64,000 bases of DNA, taken from assembly GCA_017548605.1 (NCBI GenBank), contig JAFYZT010000040.1, forward strand, positions 310,001 through 374,000, given 5' to 3'. The notes under the pieces were generated by a model. The model had not been told where the DNA came from, did no database searches, and worked only from the letters and a program-made list of their open reading frames with translations. Positions 1-12,040 of this stretch are shown in pieces. Positions within the stretch are counted from its first letter, which is position 1; each line of letters opens with the position of its first letter. Source of the stretch: Prevotella sp. (GTDB lineage: Bacteria > Bacteroidota > Bacteroidia > Bacteroidales > Bacteroidaceae). The position numbers and the translations under genes were made by a program.

Positions 1-1592
1 TCACTATTGGTGACATTGAATACAGAACCATTTGAACCTGCTGAAGAGTCTGCAGCCTTAATGTTCAGGCAAGCCCAACCCTTAAGAGTACTGCCATCAA
101 TGGTCATGTTAACAGGATTGAAAGTTGTAATGGCATAACCCTTATCCGCATTTGGTACTACAATAATATTACTATTCGTAATATTGACTGTGGTGGTGGC
201 TGACTGGTTACCGCCAATAGTCAACGGCTGAAGATAACCAGTATATGAACTTTCTGCCGTTGTCACAGTAGCGTTCTCAAGGGTCAAAGAATTCAATTTT
301 CCACGCGTATCAATACAACGTCCATTGACGTTACCAACATTCTTCACCGTGATGTCTTTGAAAGTTACATCAATGTTACTGGAAGCACCCTGTACACCGA
401 TTCCTCGTCCTTTAACGGTCAAGGTCAGTCCATCACCATCAACGGTTATGCCTTCTTTCACCCAGAGGTTGAAGCGAGAGTCTCCGCTATACATAGCAGA
501 TGTGGCATCCACATCTTTGAGTAGTGTTACCGTCTCGCCATCTTGAGCGGCATCGAAAGCTGTCTGGAGATTGTCATATTTAACATCGCCTATTTTTGCG
601 ACATATGTGCCTTCTTTTACCGTGAATGTGCCATCTCCATTAGCGGAAGAAATGAATCCCTCGGATAGGAAGTCATCAACTGGCTGAGAGAAAGTTGTAC
701 CACTGGCTATAGACAAAGTAGCAGGACCCGTATTGGACACCGCACCCTTGTAAGTACCACTGTTTATTTTCACAGAGGCTTTGGATACATTACCCAATTG
801 AATAACGTCTGTTGCCGTAAGATTATTATTGGTAAGGGTAATGTTGGCATTATCTGAACCTTCTCCAAAATTGCTCTTCACACGAATAGCATAACCACCA
901 TCTTTTGATGACGGGAAGGAACAATTGGAAATGGCATAATTACCACCACCACCATTGACACCGATAAAGCTGCCACTACTATTGGCTGTACAGCCATCAA
1001 ATGTAGCGTTTGTTGTACCTGTCAACTGTGCCAAACTGTGCAAGTTCGTACCCGTGCAGTTGCTTATCGTTAAACCTTTCACGTTTGCACTAGACTCAGA
1101 TTTAAAGCCCACCACATCAAAAGAACTTGACGTACTTGTAAATGTGCAATTTGATATAGTGATGTTGTGTCCATCACTTAGTCTGTTAGCGGTATAAGGT
1201 GATGGTAACGTTTTAGGATTCGGCACCGCAATAAACGCGTCTTTTCCTGAAACGAAATCAGACTGACTACCAGAAAACTTGATGTTTTTGATAATCAAAA
1301 CGTCCGAGCCATAATTTCCAACACCATCTATCAAAATTTGTCCAGTGATGGTCTTGTTTTCACCATCAATTGTTAAGTTAAGACCTGATTTTTGTCTGAC
1401 AATTGTGTTGGCGGTAATGTCAGACAATAGGCTGACAGTAATATCACCTGTCATCCCATTGTAGGCCGCATCAACGGCCTCTTGCAGCGTCGCATATTCC
1501 GTGGTGCCAACTTTGGCCACGTTTTGTGCGGACGCTGCGCCTACCACTATGGATAATAGGGATAGGCATAATAGTCGTATCCAATGTTTCAT
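1..1592 (-). CDS. Secreted beta-helix-like surface protein, 3' end beyond window
   Basis: The frame is open from an ATG at 1592 to the left edge (about 530 codons), so the C-terminus is missing. It starts with a signal peptide (MKHWIRLLCLSLLS, cleavage near SAQ). Two copies of a module of the form AKxGxxxYxxLQxAxDAA-G-T-V-LLxD follow, at about residues 25-60 and 325-360. The segments between them are rich in N, T, S and G with short repeated beta strands (ITISNCTF-like, NITLTNNN-like), typical of right-handed parallel beta-helix surface proteins. Proteins with this module are common in Bacteroidetes and Firmicutes and are usually cell-surface or secreted; no catalytic residues can be assigned. 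It is transcribed leftwards from the promoter at 1734-1765. Function unknown; adhesin or glycan-binding are only guesses. Confidence 0.8.
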   Translation of the reverse strand, partial: MKHWIRLLCLSLLSIVVGAASAQNVAKVGTTEYATLQEAVDAAYNGMTGDITVSLLSDITANTIVRQKSGLNLTIDGENKTITGQILIDGVGNYGSDVLIIKNIKFSGSQSDFVSGKDAFIAVPNPKTLPSPYTANRLSDGHNITISNCTFTSTSSSFDVVGFKSESSANVKGLTISNCTGTNLHSLAQLTGTTNATFDGCTANSSGSFIGVNGGGGNYAISNCSFPSSKDGGYAIRVKSNFGEGSDNANITLTNNNLTATDVIQLGNVSKASVKINSGTYKGAVSNTGPATLSIASGTTFSQPVDDFLSEGFISSANGDGTFTVKEGTYVAKIGDVKYDNLQTAFDAAQDGETVTLLKDVDATSAMYSGDSRFNLWVKEGITVDGDGLTLTVKGRGIGVQGASSNIDVTFKDITVKNVGNVNGRCIDTRGKLNSLTLENATVTTAESSYTGYLQPLTIGGNQSATTTVNITNSNIIVVPNADKGYAITTFNPVNMTIDGSTLKGWACLNIKAADSSAGSNGSVFNVTNS

Positions 1593-1733
1593 GTTAGTAG
1601 AATTTTAGTTTATAATTATTTTCTATTTCGTTTCAGTATTGGTTGCGCGGGAGACGCAGATTCAACAGTAAAAATACAATATTTAGCCATGCCCTACCCC
1701 CCTTGGGTGCACGAGCACGGTATTTGTTTTTTG

Positions 1734-1765
1734 CAAATTTAATGAGTTTTATGCTATTAAACAAA
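1734..1765 (-). promoter_or_regulatory. Bacteroidetes-type promoter for the beta-helix protein
   Basis: On the minus strand TTTG (1765-1762) precedes TAAATTTG (1741-1734) with a 20-bp spacer, matching the -33/-7 consensus of the Bacteroidetes primary sigma factor. The ATG lies about 140 bp downstream, leaving a long leader. Confidence 0.6.
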
Positions 1766-1889
1766 TTTTAGCAAAAGATATTTGCATTTTGTTGCTTTTT
1801 TGGAAACAAAAAGGGAAAAATAGGGTGAATTTGGATGCGAAAATGGCTGATAATCAGGGATTATTGTATGTAGTACACTAAAAACGGAT

Positions 1890-2025
1890 ACCCACCCTTG
1901 CCCTCCCGAAGGGAGAATAAAAACCCACCCCAACCCTCCCAAAAGGAGGGGAAAAGGAAACCCACCCCATCCCTCCCAAAGGGAGGGAGTAGGATACCCA
2001 CCCTTGCCCTCCCGAAGGGAGGGGG
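1890..2025. repeat. Four tandem CCCACCC + CCCTCCC/GGGAGGG palindromic elements
   Basis: The gap 1593-2108 (516 bp) has no credible gene. Within it four successive units of about 35 bp each begin CCCACCC and continue into a hairpin whose arms are CCCTCCC and GGGAGGG with a 2-4 bp loop (gaa, aaa or aaaa). Units differ by small substitutions and by the purine-rich linker (agtaggat, ggaaaaggaaa). The same element recurs near 3715, 8093, 15299, 26245, 26411, 33475 and 48659, and in frame inside valS. Confidence 0.85.
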
Positions 2026-2030
2026 AAGGA

Positions 2031-2107
2031 TAAGAAAATTATAAGATTTAAAGATTATAAGATTAAAGAAAGAAATAGTAATGAGTTACGAGTGATGAGT
2101 GAGGGAG
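2031..2107. repeat. Degenerate AT-rich (agattataagatt) and gagttac/gagtgat arrays
   Basis: Units of the form agatta-aagatt-ataagatt (2031-2070) are followed by gagttac-gagtgat-gagtgag (2082-2104), which runs to the 3' end of the glutamine synthetase gene. Both families recur elsewhere in the window: the first at 12028 and 26028, the second at 8175, 11010, 16325, 36533 and 45216. Confidence 0.75.
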
Positions 2108-2108
2108 A

Positions 2109-3611
2109 TTAGCCGCAGTGGAAATAGAGGCGTACGAGACGGTTGAGGTCATCAAGGCGGTTGGTCTCGTTAGGACTGTTGGCGATGTCGGTGCGGAGGG
2201 TGCGGTCGTCGAAGGCGCGGAGGGAACGGATGATACCATCAATCATGGCGGGGCTGAAGACTCCATATTCCTCGTAGACCTTGCGCTGCTGCTCGAGACA
2301 ATCGGCAGAGGCCACGCAGCTGTCGGGTAACTGGGCCAGTTGAGCGAGACGGTCGGCATTGGCCTGGTCGTGGATATTGACATTGACATACGTCCGTTCG
2401 GCCACATCGAGGGCGTCGGCCATCTCGAACCCATGGCGGCAGGCAACACAGAGTCCGGCGATGAGTTGGTAGACATCGGCCGAGCCGTCGGGGGAACGCA
2501 TCTCGACAGTCTGTTTCATCGACGTGTCGTGGTGTTCGGAACGCTCGAGGGGGTTGGCTTTGCTGCACATGTCCGCCTGAGCTGTCCATCCCAACGGAAC
2601 GCGCACGAGGACGGAACGGTTGCGATCGCCCCAGCACACGTTGGTGGGTGCCTCCTGATGGGGCACGAGACGGAAATATGACATGGGGTTCTTGTTGCCG
2701 AAAGCGGTGATGCTCGGCGCCAAATCCATCATGCCGGCAATCATACGCCGTGCATCATCGGAGAGCTGTCCATCGTGGAGCATCAGGTTACGTCCGTCTT
2801 TCATCAGGCGCATGTGGATATGCAGGCCCGAACCCGCCTTTCCCGTGGTGATTTTCGGGGCAAAGGTGACATTGAGGTTCATCTGGAAAGCGAGGTTGCG
2901 GATGACCCATTTGGCGATGGTGAGTTGGTCGGCCGCCCGCTCCGCCTCCACGGGAAGGAACTCTATCTCATTCTGTTCATAGACCATGCCGTCCTGGACG
3001 AAGTTGCCCACCTCGGAATGGCCGTATTTGATGTTTCCACCCGCCTGAGCAATGTATTTCATGCACTTGGTGCGAAACTCGTTAGCCTTGGCATAGGGTG
3101 CCGACTCATGGTAGCCATGCTGGTCGATGGCTGGGAAGCGCCCCTCGTCGGGGAAGATGACATAATACTCCAGTTCTCCCATAGCATGGAACTCCATGCC
3201 CGTGACCTTGCGGAAGGCACGGCACGCCTTGGCCAACGTCTGCTCGGGCGCACTCTCGAGGGCATTGCCGTCCTTGTCGAAGAATGAACAGAGCATGCAG
3301 AGCGTGGGTATCTCGGCAAAGGGATCGACAAAAGCCGTGCTGTAACGCGGAATAACATAGAGGTCGCTACTGTCGGCCTGGACGAAGGTGAAGAGGCTGG
3401 AGCCGTCGACACGCTCACCGCAAGTGAGTATGGTCTCAAGATACGCCATGTTGGTGACGACGAAATTGAGGGTTTTCAGTTTGCCGTCGCCGCCAGGATA
3501 CATGAAATTGACCATGCGTATCTCGTGCTCACGGGCATAGTGGATGATGTCGGCGCGGGTGAATTCGGCCGAAGGCTTTTGGAGGAACGCCACCAAGGGG
3601 TTAGCGTTCAT
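2109..3611 (-). CDS. glnA: Glutamine synthetase, catalytic type
   Basis: Cytoplasmic ATP-dependent ligase making glutamine from glutamate and ammonium. It has the complete GS signature set: metal-ligand strand GELEYY (E146, E148), a QNEIEF strand near 210, the GSGLHIH loop (H264), the NRSVLVRVP nucleotide/glutamate segment near 335 and a EMRSPDGSADVY segment near 390. The 500-aa length fits the Bacteroidetes GlnA group and not the roughly 730-aa GlnN (type III) group. I start at the ATG at 3611 (MNANPLVAF); an upstream GTG at 3632 would add seven residues. The promoter side (3612-3786) is filled with repeats and I see no clear TAnnTTTG there. A single gene, not linked to amt or glnB. Confidence 0.93.
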   Translation of the reverse strand: MNANPLVAFLQKPSAEFTRADIIHYAREHEIRMVNFMYPGGDGKLKTLNFVVTNMAYLETILTCGERVDGSSLFTFVQADSSDLYVIPRYSTAFVDPFAEIPTLCMLCSFFDKDGNALESAPEQTLAKACRAFRKVTGMEFHAMGELEYYVIFPDEGRFPAIDQHGYHESAPYAKANEFRTKCMKYIAQAGGNIKYGHSEVGNFVQDGMVYEQNEIEFLPVEAERAADQLTIAKWVIRNLAFQMNLNVTFAPKITTGKAGSGLHIHMRLMKDGRNLMLHDGQLSDDARRMIAGMMDLAPSITAFGNKNPMSYFRLVPHQEAPTNVCWGDRNRSVLVRVPLGWTAQADMCSKANPLERSEHHDTSMKQTVEMRSPDGSADVYQLIAGLCVACRHGFEMADALDVAERTYVNVNIHDQANADRLAQLAQLPDSCVASADCLEQQRKVYEEYGVFSPAMIDGIIRSLRAFDDRTLRTDIANSPNETNRLDDLNRLVRLYFHCG

Positions 3612-3640
3612 GATAAGTTCTTTGTTGTACACGATATAAG

Positions 3641-3782
3641 GGTAAAAAGGTAAAAGGGTAAAAGGGTAAAAAGGTAAAAAGGTAAAAGAGTAAAAAGGTA
3701 AAAGAGTAAATCAGCAAACCACCCCAAACCCCTCCTTAGAAAAGGAGGGGAAAGGATGGGGTTTCCCTCCTCAGGAGGGAAC
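3641..3782. repeat. ggtaaaaggg array followed by CCCCTCC palindromes
   Basis: About 65 bp of ggtaaaagggtaaaa-type units (3641-3710) is followed by an ACCACCCC element with hairpin arms CCCCTCCTT and AAGGAGGGG (3718-3755) and a second small inverted repeat, CCCTCCTCAGGAGGG (3765-3779). The block fills the whole gap between the GH94 stop and the glnA start. Confidence 0.8.
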
Positions 3783-3786
3783 GGGA

Positions 3787-6285
3787 TTACAATGTTACTT
3801 CGACGGTGTGGGTGCCGGGGGTGAAGGGGACGACAGTGCCGTCGATGGGTTTTCCGTCGAGGGTGATGGACTTCACGCCCTTGCTGACGCCATTGGGATT
3901 GGAGACGTGGATGGTGTATTCCGCACCACGGAAGCGGCGGTTCACCGTGTATTCCTTTGCCGTGGAGGGCAGGCAGGGATCGATGAGGATACCATCGTAG
4001 TCGGGCTTGATGCCGAGAATATGCTCAGAGATGGTGTACCACATCCATGCTGCGGTGCCCGTGAGCCATGAGTTCTTGCCCTCGCCCGGACGGAAAGCGT
4101 CTTTGCCCGCTACCATTTGGCAGTTGACGTAAGGCTCCACCTTATGCAGTGTCTGGTATTTCTCCTCTACATAGGAGGGAAGAATCTTGCGGTAGTGGTT
4201 CCACGCATCGTCGCCGCGTCCCGCAACCGTCTCGCCGATGATAACCCACGGGTTGTTGTGGCAGAAGATGCCCGCGTTCTCCTTGTATCCCTCGGGATAG
4301 GAGGATATCTCGCCCATCTCGACATGATAGACGGTATATGCCGGATTGTTGAGCACGATGCCATGTTCACACTCCAGTCGTTCCTTCACGCTGTCGAGTG
4401 CCTTGCCGACGAGTCCTTCTTCAAGACCAATGCCCGCCATGGTACACCAACCCTGGCTCTCGATGAAGATTTTTCCTTCCTCGTTCTCGTCGGAGCCAAT
4501 CTTATTACCGAAGAAATCGTAGGCGCGGAGGTACCACTCGCCATCCCAACCGTCGCGTTTCACCGCCTCGACCATCTCCTGGACATGTTTCTCGGCACGC
4601 TCCGCCTCGGCAAGGTATTTCGTGGAACAATCGGATTTCTCGGCCAGCTTGCGGCAGAGCGCCACATAGTCGTTGCCCGTGACCACGAAGAGACCGGCTA
4701 TCATGAGCGACTCCGCCTTGGAGCCCTCGCTCTTGTTTTCCGTCGTCTGGAAACTCTCGTTAGGATCCCAGGAGAAGCAGTTGAGGTTGAGGCAGTCGTT
4801 CCAGTCGGCACGTCCGATGAGCGGCAGCTTATGCGGTCCGAGGTTTTTCACCACATGGTCGAACGACACGCGGAGGTGTTCGAAGAGCGTCACCTCAGAG
4901 CCCGGCTGGTTGTCAAAAGGCACCATCTCGTCGAGGATGGAGAAATCGCCCGTCTCCTTGATATATGCCACGGTACCGAAGATGAGCCAGCAGGGGTCGT
5001 CGTTGAATCCGCCGCCGATGTCGTTATTGCCGCGTTTGGTGAGCGGCTGGTACTGGTGGTAGCATCCACCGTCGGGGAACTGTGTGGAGGCGATGTCGAT
5101 GATACGCTGGCGTGCACGTTCGGGAATCTGATGGACGAAGCCCACAAGGTCCTGGTTGGAATCGCGGAAGCCCATGCCACGGCCGATACCGCTCTCGAAG
5201 AACGATGCGGAGCGCGACATGCAGAAGGTGACCATGCACTGGTATTGGTTCCAGATGTTGACCATACGGTCGAGTTTATCATTATCCGTACGTACCTTAT
5301 ATATATTAAGGAGCTTGTCCCAATAGTCGTTGAGCTCGGCAAAGGCTTTCTCCACTTTTTCGACCGTGTCGAACTGCGCCATCATGGCGAGGGCTTTTTC
5401 CTTATTGAGTATCAAGGGGTGAGAGGTGAGGGGTGAGGGGTGAGAGGATTGAACGAACTTCTTCTCCTGTTCGTTCTCGACGTAGCCGAGCAGGAAGATA
5501 AAGTCGCGCGACTCGCCGGGTTTGAGTTCCACCTCGATGTAATGCGATGCGATGGGACTCCAACCGTGGGCATGGCTGTTGCGCGGTTTGCCCTCGACCA
5601 CCGCGTCGGGATTAGCAAACTCGTTGTAGAGGCCGATGAACGTCTCACGGTCGGTGTCGAAGCCCTGAATGGGTGTGTTGACCGAATAGAACGCGAAGTG
5701 GTTACGGCGCTCGCGGTATTCCGTCTTGTGGTAGATGACCGAGCCTTCTATTTCCACCTCACCCGTGGAGAAGTTACGTTGGAAGTTTTCCATGTCGGTG
5801 GCCGCATTCCAGAGGCACCATTCCTGGAAGGAGAACAACTTGAGCGATTTCTTTTTGTCGGACAGGTTGGTGAGCGTGAGCCGTTGCACCTCGCCCCATG
5901 TGCCCAGGGGCACGAAGAAGAGCACGGAGGCCTCCACCCCACCCTTTCGTCCGGTGATGCGGGTGTAGTTCATGCCGTGGCGGCACTCGTAGAAGTCGAG
6001 CGGTGTCTTGCAGGGTTTCCATCCCGGGTTCCAGATGGTGCCATTGTCGTTGATGTAGAAATAGCGTCCGCCATTGTCCATGGGCACCCCGTTGTAGCGG
6101 TAGCGGGTGATGCGCCGGAACTTAGCATCTTTGTAGAAGGAATAGCCTCCTGCCGTGTTGGAGATGAGCGAGAAGAAATCTTCGTTGCCTAAGTAGTTGA
6201 TCCACGGCCACGGAGTTTGCGGGTCGGTGATGACATACTCGCGATGTTCATCGTCGAAATGTCCATAACGTTTGTTTTCCATCAT
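3787..6285 (-). CDS. Cellobiose phosphorylase (GH94)
   Basis: Inverting phosphorolysis of cellobiose to glucose 1-phosphate and glucose in the cytoplasm; no signal peptide is present. It begins [17 protein letters not shown] and carries the family hallmarks [41 protein letters not shown] and [14 protein letters not shown]. The catalytic aspartate lies in the DWND motif (residues 494-497). As I recall, it closely follows the 822-residue Cellulomonas-type enzyme, with a cellobiose rather than chitobiose phosphorylase signature. At residues 279-291 there is an extra Ser/Pro/His-rich stretch ([12 protein letters not shown]) encoded by ggggtgagag repeats that recur in intergenic DNA. Tandem start codons (MM) make 6282 an alternative. 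A minus-strand TATATTTG lies at 6363-6356. No cellodextrin transporter is adjacent. Confidence 0.93.
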   Translation of the reverse strand: MMENKRYGHFDDEHREYVITDPQTPWPWINYLGNEDFFSLISNTAGGYSFYKDAKFRRITRYRYNGVPMDNGGRYFYINDNGTIWNPGWKPCKTPLDFYECRHGMNYTRITGRKGGVEASVLFFVPLGTWGEVQRLTLTNLSDKKKSLKLFSFQEWCLWNAATDMENFQRNFSTGEVEIEGSVIYHKTEYRERRNHFAFYSVNTPIQGFDTDRETFIGLYNEFANPDAVVEGKPRNSHAHGWSPIASHYIEVELKPGESRDFIFLLGYVENEQEKKFVQSSHPSPLTSHPLILNKEKALAMMAQFDTVEKVEKAFAELNDYWDKLLNIYKVRTDNDKLDRMVNIWNQYQCMVTFCMSRSASFFESGIGRGMGFRDSNQDLVGFVHQIPERARQRIIDIASTQFPDGGCYHQYQPLTKRGNNDIGGGFNDDPCWLIFGTVAYIKETGDFSILDEMVPFDNQPGSEVTLFEHLRVSFDHVVKNLGPHKLPLIGRADWNDCLNLNCFSWDPNESFQTTENKSEGSKAESLMIAGLFVVTGNDYVALCRKLAEKSDCSTKYLAEAERAEKHVQEMVEAVKRDGWDGEWYLRAYDFFGNKIGSDENEEGKIFIESQGWCTMAGIGLEEGLVGKALDSVKERLECEHGIVLNNPAYTVYHVEMGEISSYPEGYKENAGIFCHNNPWVIIGETVAGRGDDAWNHYRKILPSYVEEKYQTLHKVEPYVNCQMVAGKDAFRPGEGKNSWLTGTAAWMWYTISEHILGIKPDYDGILIDPCLPSTAKEYTVNRRFRGAEYTIHVSNPNGVSKGVKSITLDGKPIDGTVVPFTPGTHTVEVTL
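5413..5451 (-). repeat. In-frame ggggtgagag-family insertion in the GH94 gene
   Basis: On the plus strand the DNA reads as consecutive ggggtgaga/ggtgagggg units. It matches the intergenic array at 21303-21404 and encodes about 13 residues that break an otherwise conserved stretch between the [10 protein letters not shown] and [10 protein letters not shown] segments. Confidence 0.75.
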
Positions 6286-6441
6286 GCGTAATATTTTTTA
6301 GGTGTTTATGAATTTCATGGGGAGGTATCATCGCGATTGTTATCGGATTCCGCTGCAAATATACGAAAAAATAGTGAAAGGCGTAAGGGAAAGGGGAAAA
6401 GTTTCCTTCTTCTTTAGTTTCTTCACTTTGGTGCAAAAGAA

Positions 6442-6474
6442 AACCCGGCTCAGGATTTCTCCATTACCGGGCTA
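6442..6474 (-). terminator. Probable terminator after tRNA-Phe
   Basis: On the minus strand, arms AGCCCGG and CCGGGTT (one G-T pair) flank a loop of about 17 nt and are followed by TTTTCTTTTG. It lies 14 bp past the tRNA 3' end. Confidence 0.55.
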
Positions 6475-6487
6475 ATGAAAGGAGGAG

Positions 6488-6560
6488 TGGTACCTCCAGG
6501 AATCGAACCGGGGACACACGGATTTTCAGTCCGATGCTCTACCAACTGAGCTAAGGCACC
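6488..6560 (-). tRNA. tRNA-Phe (GAA)
   Basis: A 73-nt cloverleaf read on the minus strand: acceptor GGTGCCT pairs with AGGTACC (one G-U), D-arm GCTCAGTTGGTAGAGC, anticodon loop CTGAAAA giving GAA, T-arm with GGTTCGATTCC, discriminator A. The 3' CCA is not encoded (CTC follows), so it must be added by CCA transferase. There is a T-T mismatch at the 27-43 position. The gene has its own promoter at 6583-6612. Confidence 0.95.
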
Positions 6561-6582
6561 CTTTCTTTCTTAATTGCGGGTG

Positions 6583-6612
6583 CAAAGGTAATGATATTTT
6601 TCCTTTCTCCAA
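6583..6612 (-). promoter_or_regulatory. Promoter of tRNA-Phe
   Basis: On the minus strand TTGG (6612-6609) precedes TACCTTTG (6590-6583) with an 18-bp spacer. The tRNA 5' end is 22 bp downstream, consistent with a short leader. Confidence 0.6.
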
Positions 6613-6664
6613 CTATCCTGAGGGAAAAAACTATTTGAGTTAACATTTATTAACAATGTTCGCG

Positions 6665-7963
6665 TCACAAACTGTAGAAGGTGGTGAAGGCCTTGACGCA
6701 GAAGAGGTGGTCGTTGACGCTACCTGTTTCGCGGCAGCTGTGCATGGCAAGGATGGCATTACCCATATCGACGCCACGGAGAGGTATCGACGAAGCAAGG
6801 ATGTTGCCGAGCGTGCTTCCTCCCGCCACATCGCTGTGGTTGACGAAACGTTGACATGGTACGCCCGCCTTGCGGCAAATCTCTGCGAATACCGCTGCCG
6901 AAGCAGCATCGGACGCATATTTCTGTGCCGCATTGAACTTGATGACCGGTCCGCCGCCCAGCACAGGATGGTTGGTGGGGTCATATTTCTCGCTGTAGTT
7001 CGGGTGCCAAGCATGCGCATTGTCAGCAGACACCATAAATGCCCGTTCCACCGACTGCGCGAAGGCCTCCGTGGAGCCCGACTGCGCCAAAGCAATGCGT
7101 TGAAGCATCATGGAGAGGAAAGGACTGGCCGCCCCCTGTTTGGTCTGCGAGCCCGTCTCCTCGTTGTCGAAGATGGCAAGCACCTTTGTCGTGTCGGACT
7201 TTTTGGATTTAATCAACGCCTCCAGTCCAGCATAACACATGGACAGGTCGTCGAGTCGCCCGGATGAGATGAACTCATCGTGTACGCCGAAGGTACATGC
7301 CGGAGAAGCATCCGCCAGGTAGATGTCGAAGTCGAGGATATCATCGGCCTTGACAGGCAGTTGGCGGTTCAGTTCGTCAAGGATGACATTCATGAGCATG
7401 TTGCCCTTCTCCAGTTCGCTGTTGATGATGCCCAGGATGGGCAGCATGTCCTTCTGCTTGCTCAGGCACACCCCCTCGTTCACCTGTCTGTTGAAATGAA
7501 TGGCCAGGTTATTGATTTGGAGTAGTGGTCGTTGGACATGGATGAGCAGTGTTTGCGGTTCCATGGGGTTTTCGGTGCGGATGATGACCCTTCCTGCGAT
7601 GGTCAGGGGTCGGTCGAACCATGTCGACATGATGGGTCCGCCATACACCTCCGTATTAAGTTTCACGATGCCCCCTTCGCAGAGCATCTCCGCATTAGGT
7701 TTGATGCGGAAGGTGGGCGAGTCACAATGGGCGCAAATCATGTGGAAACCACTGTCTGCCAAGGGTTTCGACCCTATCTCGAAGGCATAGACAGAAGAGT
7801 CGTTTTTAGTAACGAAGAACTTATCGCCTTTTTTCACTTTTCCGAGTTGTTCACGTGGGTCGATGCGGTGAAATCCCGCTTTTTCGAGTTCGGAAACGAT
7901 GTTTTTCACCGCGAGGAAGTTAACGGGTGAGTTGTCAAGAAAATGTAGAAGAGTTTTAATCAT
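6665..7963 (-). CDS. M18-family (aspartyl-type) aminopeptidase
   Basis: A cytoplasmic dinuclear zinc aminopeptidase removing N-terminal acidic residues from peptides. Zinc-ligand and catalytic motifs are in the family order: AHCDSP (H79, D81), SGRLDDL (D238), FDNEETGS (E268, E269), SADNAHAWHPN (D314) and LAMHSCRE (H408). The 432-residue length is normal for M18. The ATG at 7963 gives MIKTLLHFLD, and a minus-strand TATCTTTG lies at 7997-7990, so the leader would be short. Its stop is about 105 bp before the tRNA-Phe gene. Specificity (Asp/Glu versus other residues) cannot be read from the sequence. Confidence 0.92.
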   Translation of the reverse strand: MIKTLLHFLDNSPVNFLAVKNIVSELEKAGFHRIDPREQLGKVKKGDKFFVTKNDSSVYAFEIGSKPLADSGFHMICAHCDSPTFRIKPNAEMLCEGGIVKLNTEVYGGPIMSTWFDRPLTIAGRVIIRTENPMEPQTLLIHVQRPLLQINNLAIHFNRQVNEGVCLSKQKDMLPILGIINSELEKGNMLMNVILDELNRQLPVKADDILDFDIYLADASPACTFGVHDEFISSGRLDDLSMCYAGLEALIKSKKSDTTKVLAIFDNEETGSQTKQGAASPFLSMMLQRIALAQSGSTEAFAQSVERAFMVSADNAHAWHPNYSEKYDPTNHPVLGGGPVIKFNAAQKYASDAASAAVFAEICRKAGVPCQRFVNHSDVAGGSTLGNILASSIPLRGVDMGNAILAMHSCRETGSVNDHLFCVKAFTTFYSL

Positions 7964-8036
7964 AGGTTATTATAATGATAATGTTTCTGCAAAGATAGCG
8001 TAAAAAAGGGATTTTACTTACTTTATTATAATAGAA

Positions 8037-8068
8037 TTTGAATAATTCACAGAAAAGCAGTAATTTTG
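8037..8068 (+). promoter_or_regulatory. Promoter of valS
   Basis: TTTG (8037-8040) and TAATTTTG (8061-8068) are separated by 20 bp. The ATG is about 210 bp downstream, so the transcript leader includes the repeat block at 8093-8236. Confidence 0.6.
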
Positions 8069-8092
8069 CGGGCAAAATTTGAAGAGAAGAGG

Positions 8093-8236
8093 AAACCCAC
8101 TCCGGCCCACCAGTACCCACCCCGACCCTCCAGTACCCACCCCGACCCTCCCAAAGGGAGGGGGACGAGAGAAGAGGATGAGTGACGAGTGACAAGTGAC
8201 GAGTGATGAGTGACAAGTTTCGAGTTATGGGTGAAG
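8093..8236. repeat. CCCACCC palindromes plus gagtgac array in the valS leader
   Basis: The gap 7964-8277 holds the two divergent promoters and this block. Three ACCCACCCCGACCCTCC-type units come first, the last with a full CCCTCCC-aaa-GGGAGGG hairpin ending at about 8162. About 60 bp of gagtgac/gagtgat/aagtgac units (8178-8229) follow. The block should be transcribed as part of the valS 5' leader. Confidence 0.8.
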
Positions 8237-8277
8237 AGGGAAAGATTTTTGAATAAATTTGAATAATCATATAAACA

Positions 8278-10996
<2,719 letters not shown>

Positions 10997-11019
<23 letters not shown>

Positions 11020-11062
11020 CAAGTGACAAGTGGCGAGTGATGAGTGATGAGTGACGAGTGAT
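10997..11062 (+). repeat. gagtgac array containing the valS stop codon
   Basis: Units cgaatgacgaaatcc then gagtgac-aagtgac-aagtggc-gagtgat-gagtgat-gagtgac-gagtgat run from the last valS codons to 16 bp before the next ATG. The valS stop (TGA) is inside the first gagtgac unit. Confidence 0.8.
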
Positions 11063-11077
11063 TATTATCTTTAAAAA

Positions 11078-12040
11078 ATGAGGCATAAGACACGAAGGTT
11101 GTTCAAAGCACTGGGTATCTGTCTGGTTGTCATGGTGGTTCTCGCCATTACCGGTGGCAGTGTCTATATGCTTCATTTCTCCCTGGGTGATTCCAGTGGC
11201 AGAGATAGTCTGTTGGCCGAACAACGACTGACAGAGGAATATCCTCATGTGAAAGTCTGGGCAGACAGTCTGCGTCGCACCCATGTCATCCGCGATACCT
11301 TCATGATCGCCAATGATGGTCGCCAGTTGCATGCCCTGTATGCCGCCGCGCCCTCCCCCACCCGTAAGACCGCTTTCGTGATTCACGGCTACACATGCAA
11401 CGCCACATATTACCTTTATATCGGTTATCTCTTTCGCGAGACCCTGGGTATGAATATTTTCATACCCGACCTGCACGCTCATGGTCAGAGTGACGGGCGG
11501 ATGATTCAGATGGGATGGAAAGACGCCGACGACATGTTGGAGTGGTTGCCGTTGTGCAATGACCTTTTCCGCGACAGCTTAGATACAGAGATTGTGGTTC
11601 ACGGCACGTCGATGGGTGGTGCCACCGCCATGAACCTGTCGGGGAAGGAAGACATGGACTATGTGAAGGCATATATTGAAGATAGCGGTTACACCAGTGT
11701 GTGGGATGAGTTCTCGTATGAGTTGAAGGAAAGTTTCGGCATACCCGATGTACCGCTGATGTACACTACCAGTGCTTTATGCAAATTGTTGAACGGCTGG
11801 AGTTTCGGTGAGGCCAACAGTGTGGAGATGGTGAAGCGATGCCAGAAGCCCATGTTGTTCATCCACAGTGACAACGACACCTTCGTTCCGTCGTGGATGG
11901 TTCATCCGCTGTATGAGGCCAAGCCTGAGCCGAAAACACTGTGGGTAGTGCCAAAGAGCGCTCACCATGAAGCCTACCGCGACTATCCCGAAGAATACGC
12001 CAGGCGAGTGAGGGAGTTTTTGGGAAGATTAGAAAATTAA
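11078..12040 (+). CDS. Membrane-anchored alpha/beta hydrolase
   Basis: Predicted serine hydrolase of the alpha/beta-fold superfamily, resembling the YqkD/BAAT-like group. A hydrophobic N-terminal segment (residues about 11-33, ALGICLVVMVVLAITGG) acts as a signal anchor. The fold motifs are AFVIHGYTCNA (oxyanion side), the nucleophile elbow GTSMGGAT (S178), HSDNDTF (D267) and SAHHEAY (H296 or H297). The substrate cannot be told. It lies 58 bp downstream of valS on the same strand, separated by the gagtgac array, and has no separate promoter that I can see, so it may be co-transcribed with valS. Confidence 0.82.
   Translation: MRHKTRRLFKALGICLVVMVVLAITGGSVYMLHFSLGDSSGRDSLLAEQRLTEEYPHVKVWADSLRRTHVIRDTFMIANDGRQLHALYAAAPSPTRKTAFVIHGYTCNATYYLYIGYLFRETLGMNIFIPDLHAHGQSDGRMIQMGWKDADDMLEWLPLCNDLFRDSLDTEIVVHGTSMGGATAMNLSGKEDMDYVKAYIEDSGYTSVWDEFSYELKESFGIPDVPLMYTTSALCKLLNGWSFGEANSVEMVKRCQKPMLFIHSDNDTFVPSWMVHPLYEAKPEPKTLWVVPKSAHHEAYRDYPEEYARRVREFLGRLEN

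Noticed and set aside
1757-1942. 61-codon minus-strand open frame in the leftmost gap
   Set aside because: It mostly translates the CCCACCC palindromic repeats and has no homologous or compositional sign of coding.
4117-5436. 439-codon plus-strand open frame opposite the GH94 gene
   Set aside because: It is antisense to a fully recognisable cellobiose phosphorylase and its translation shows no domain. Long antisense frames are expected where codon choice on the coding strand avoids stops in the opposite frame.
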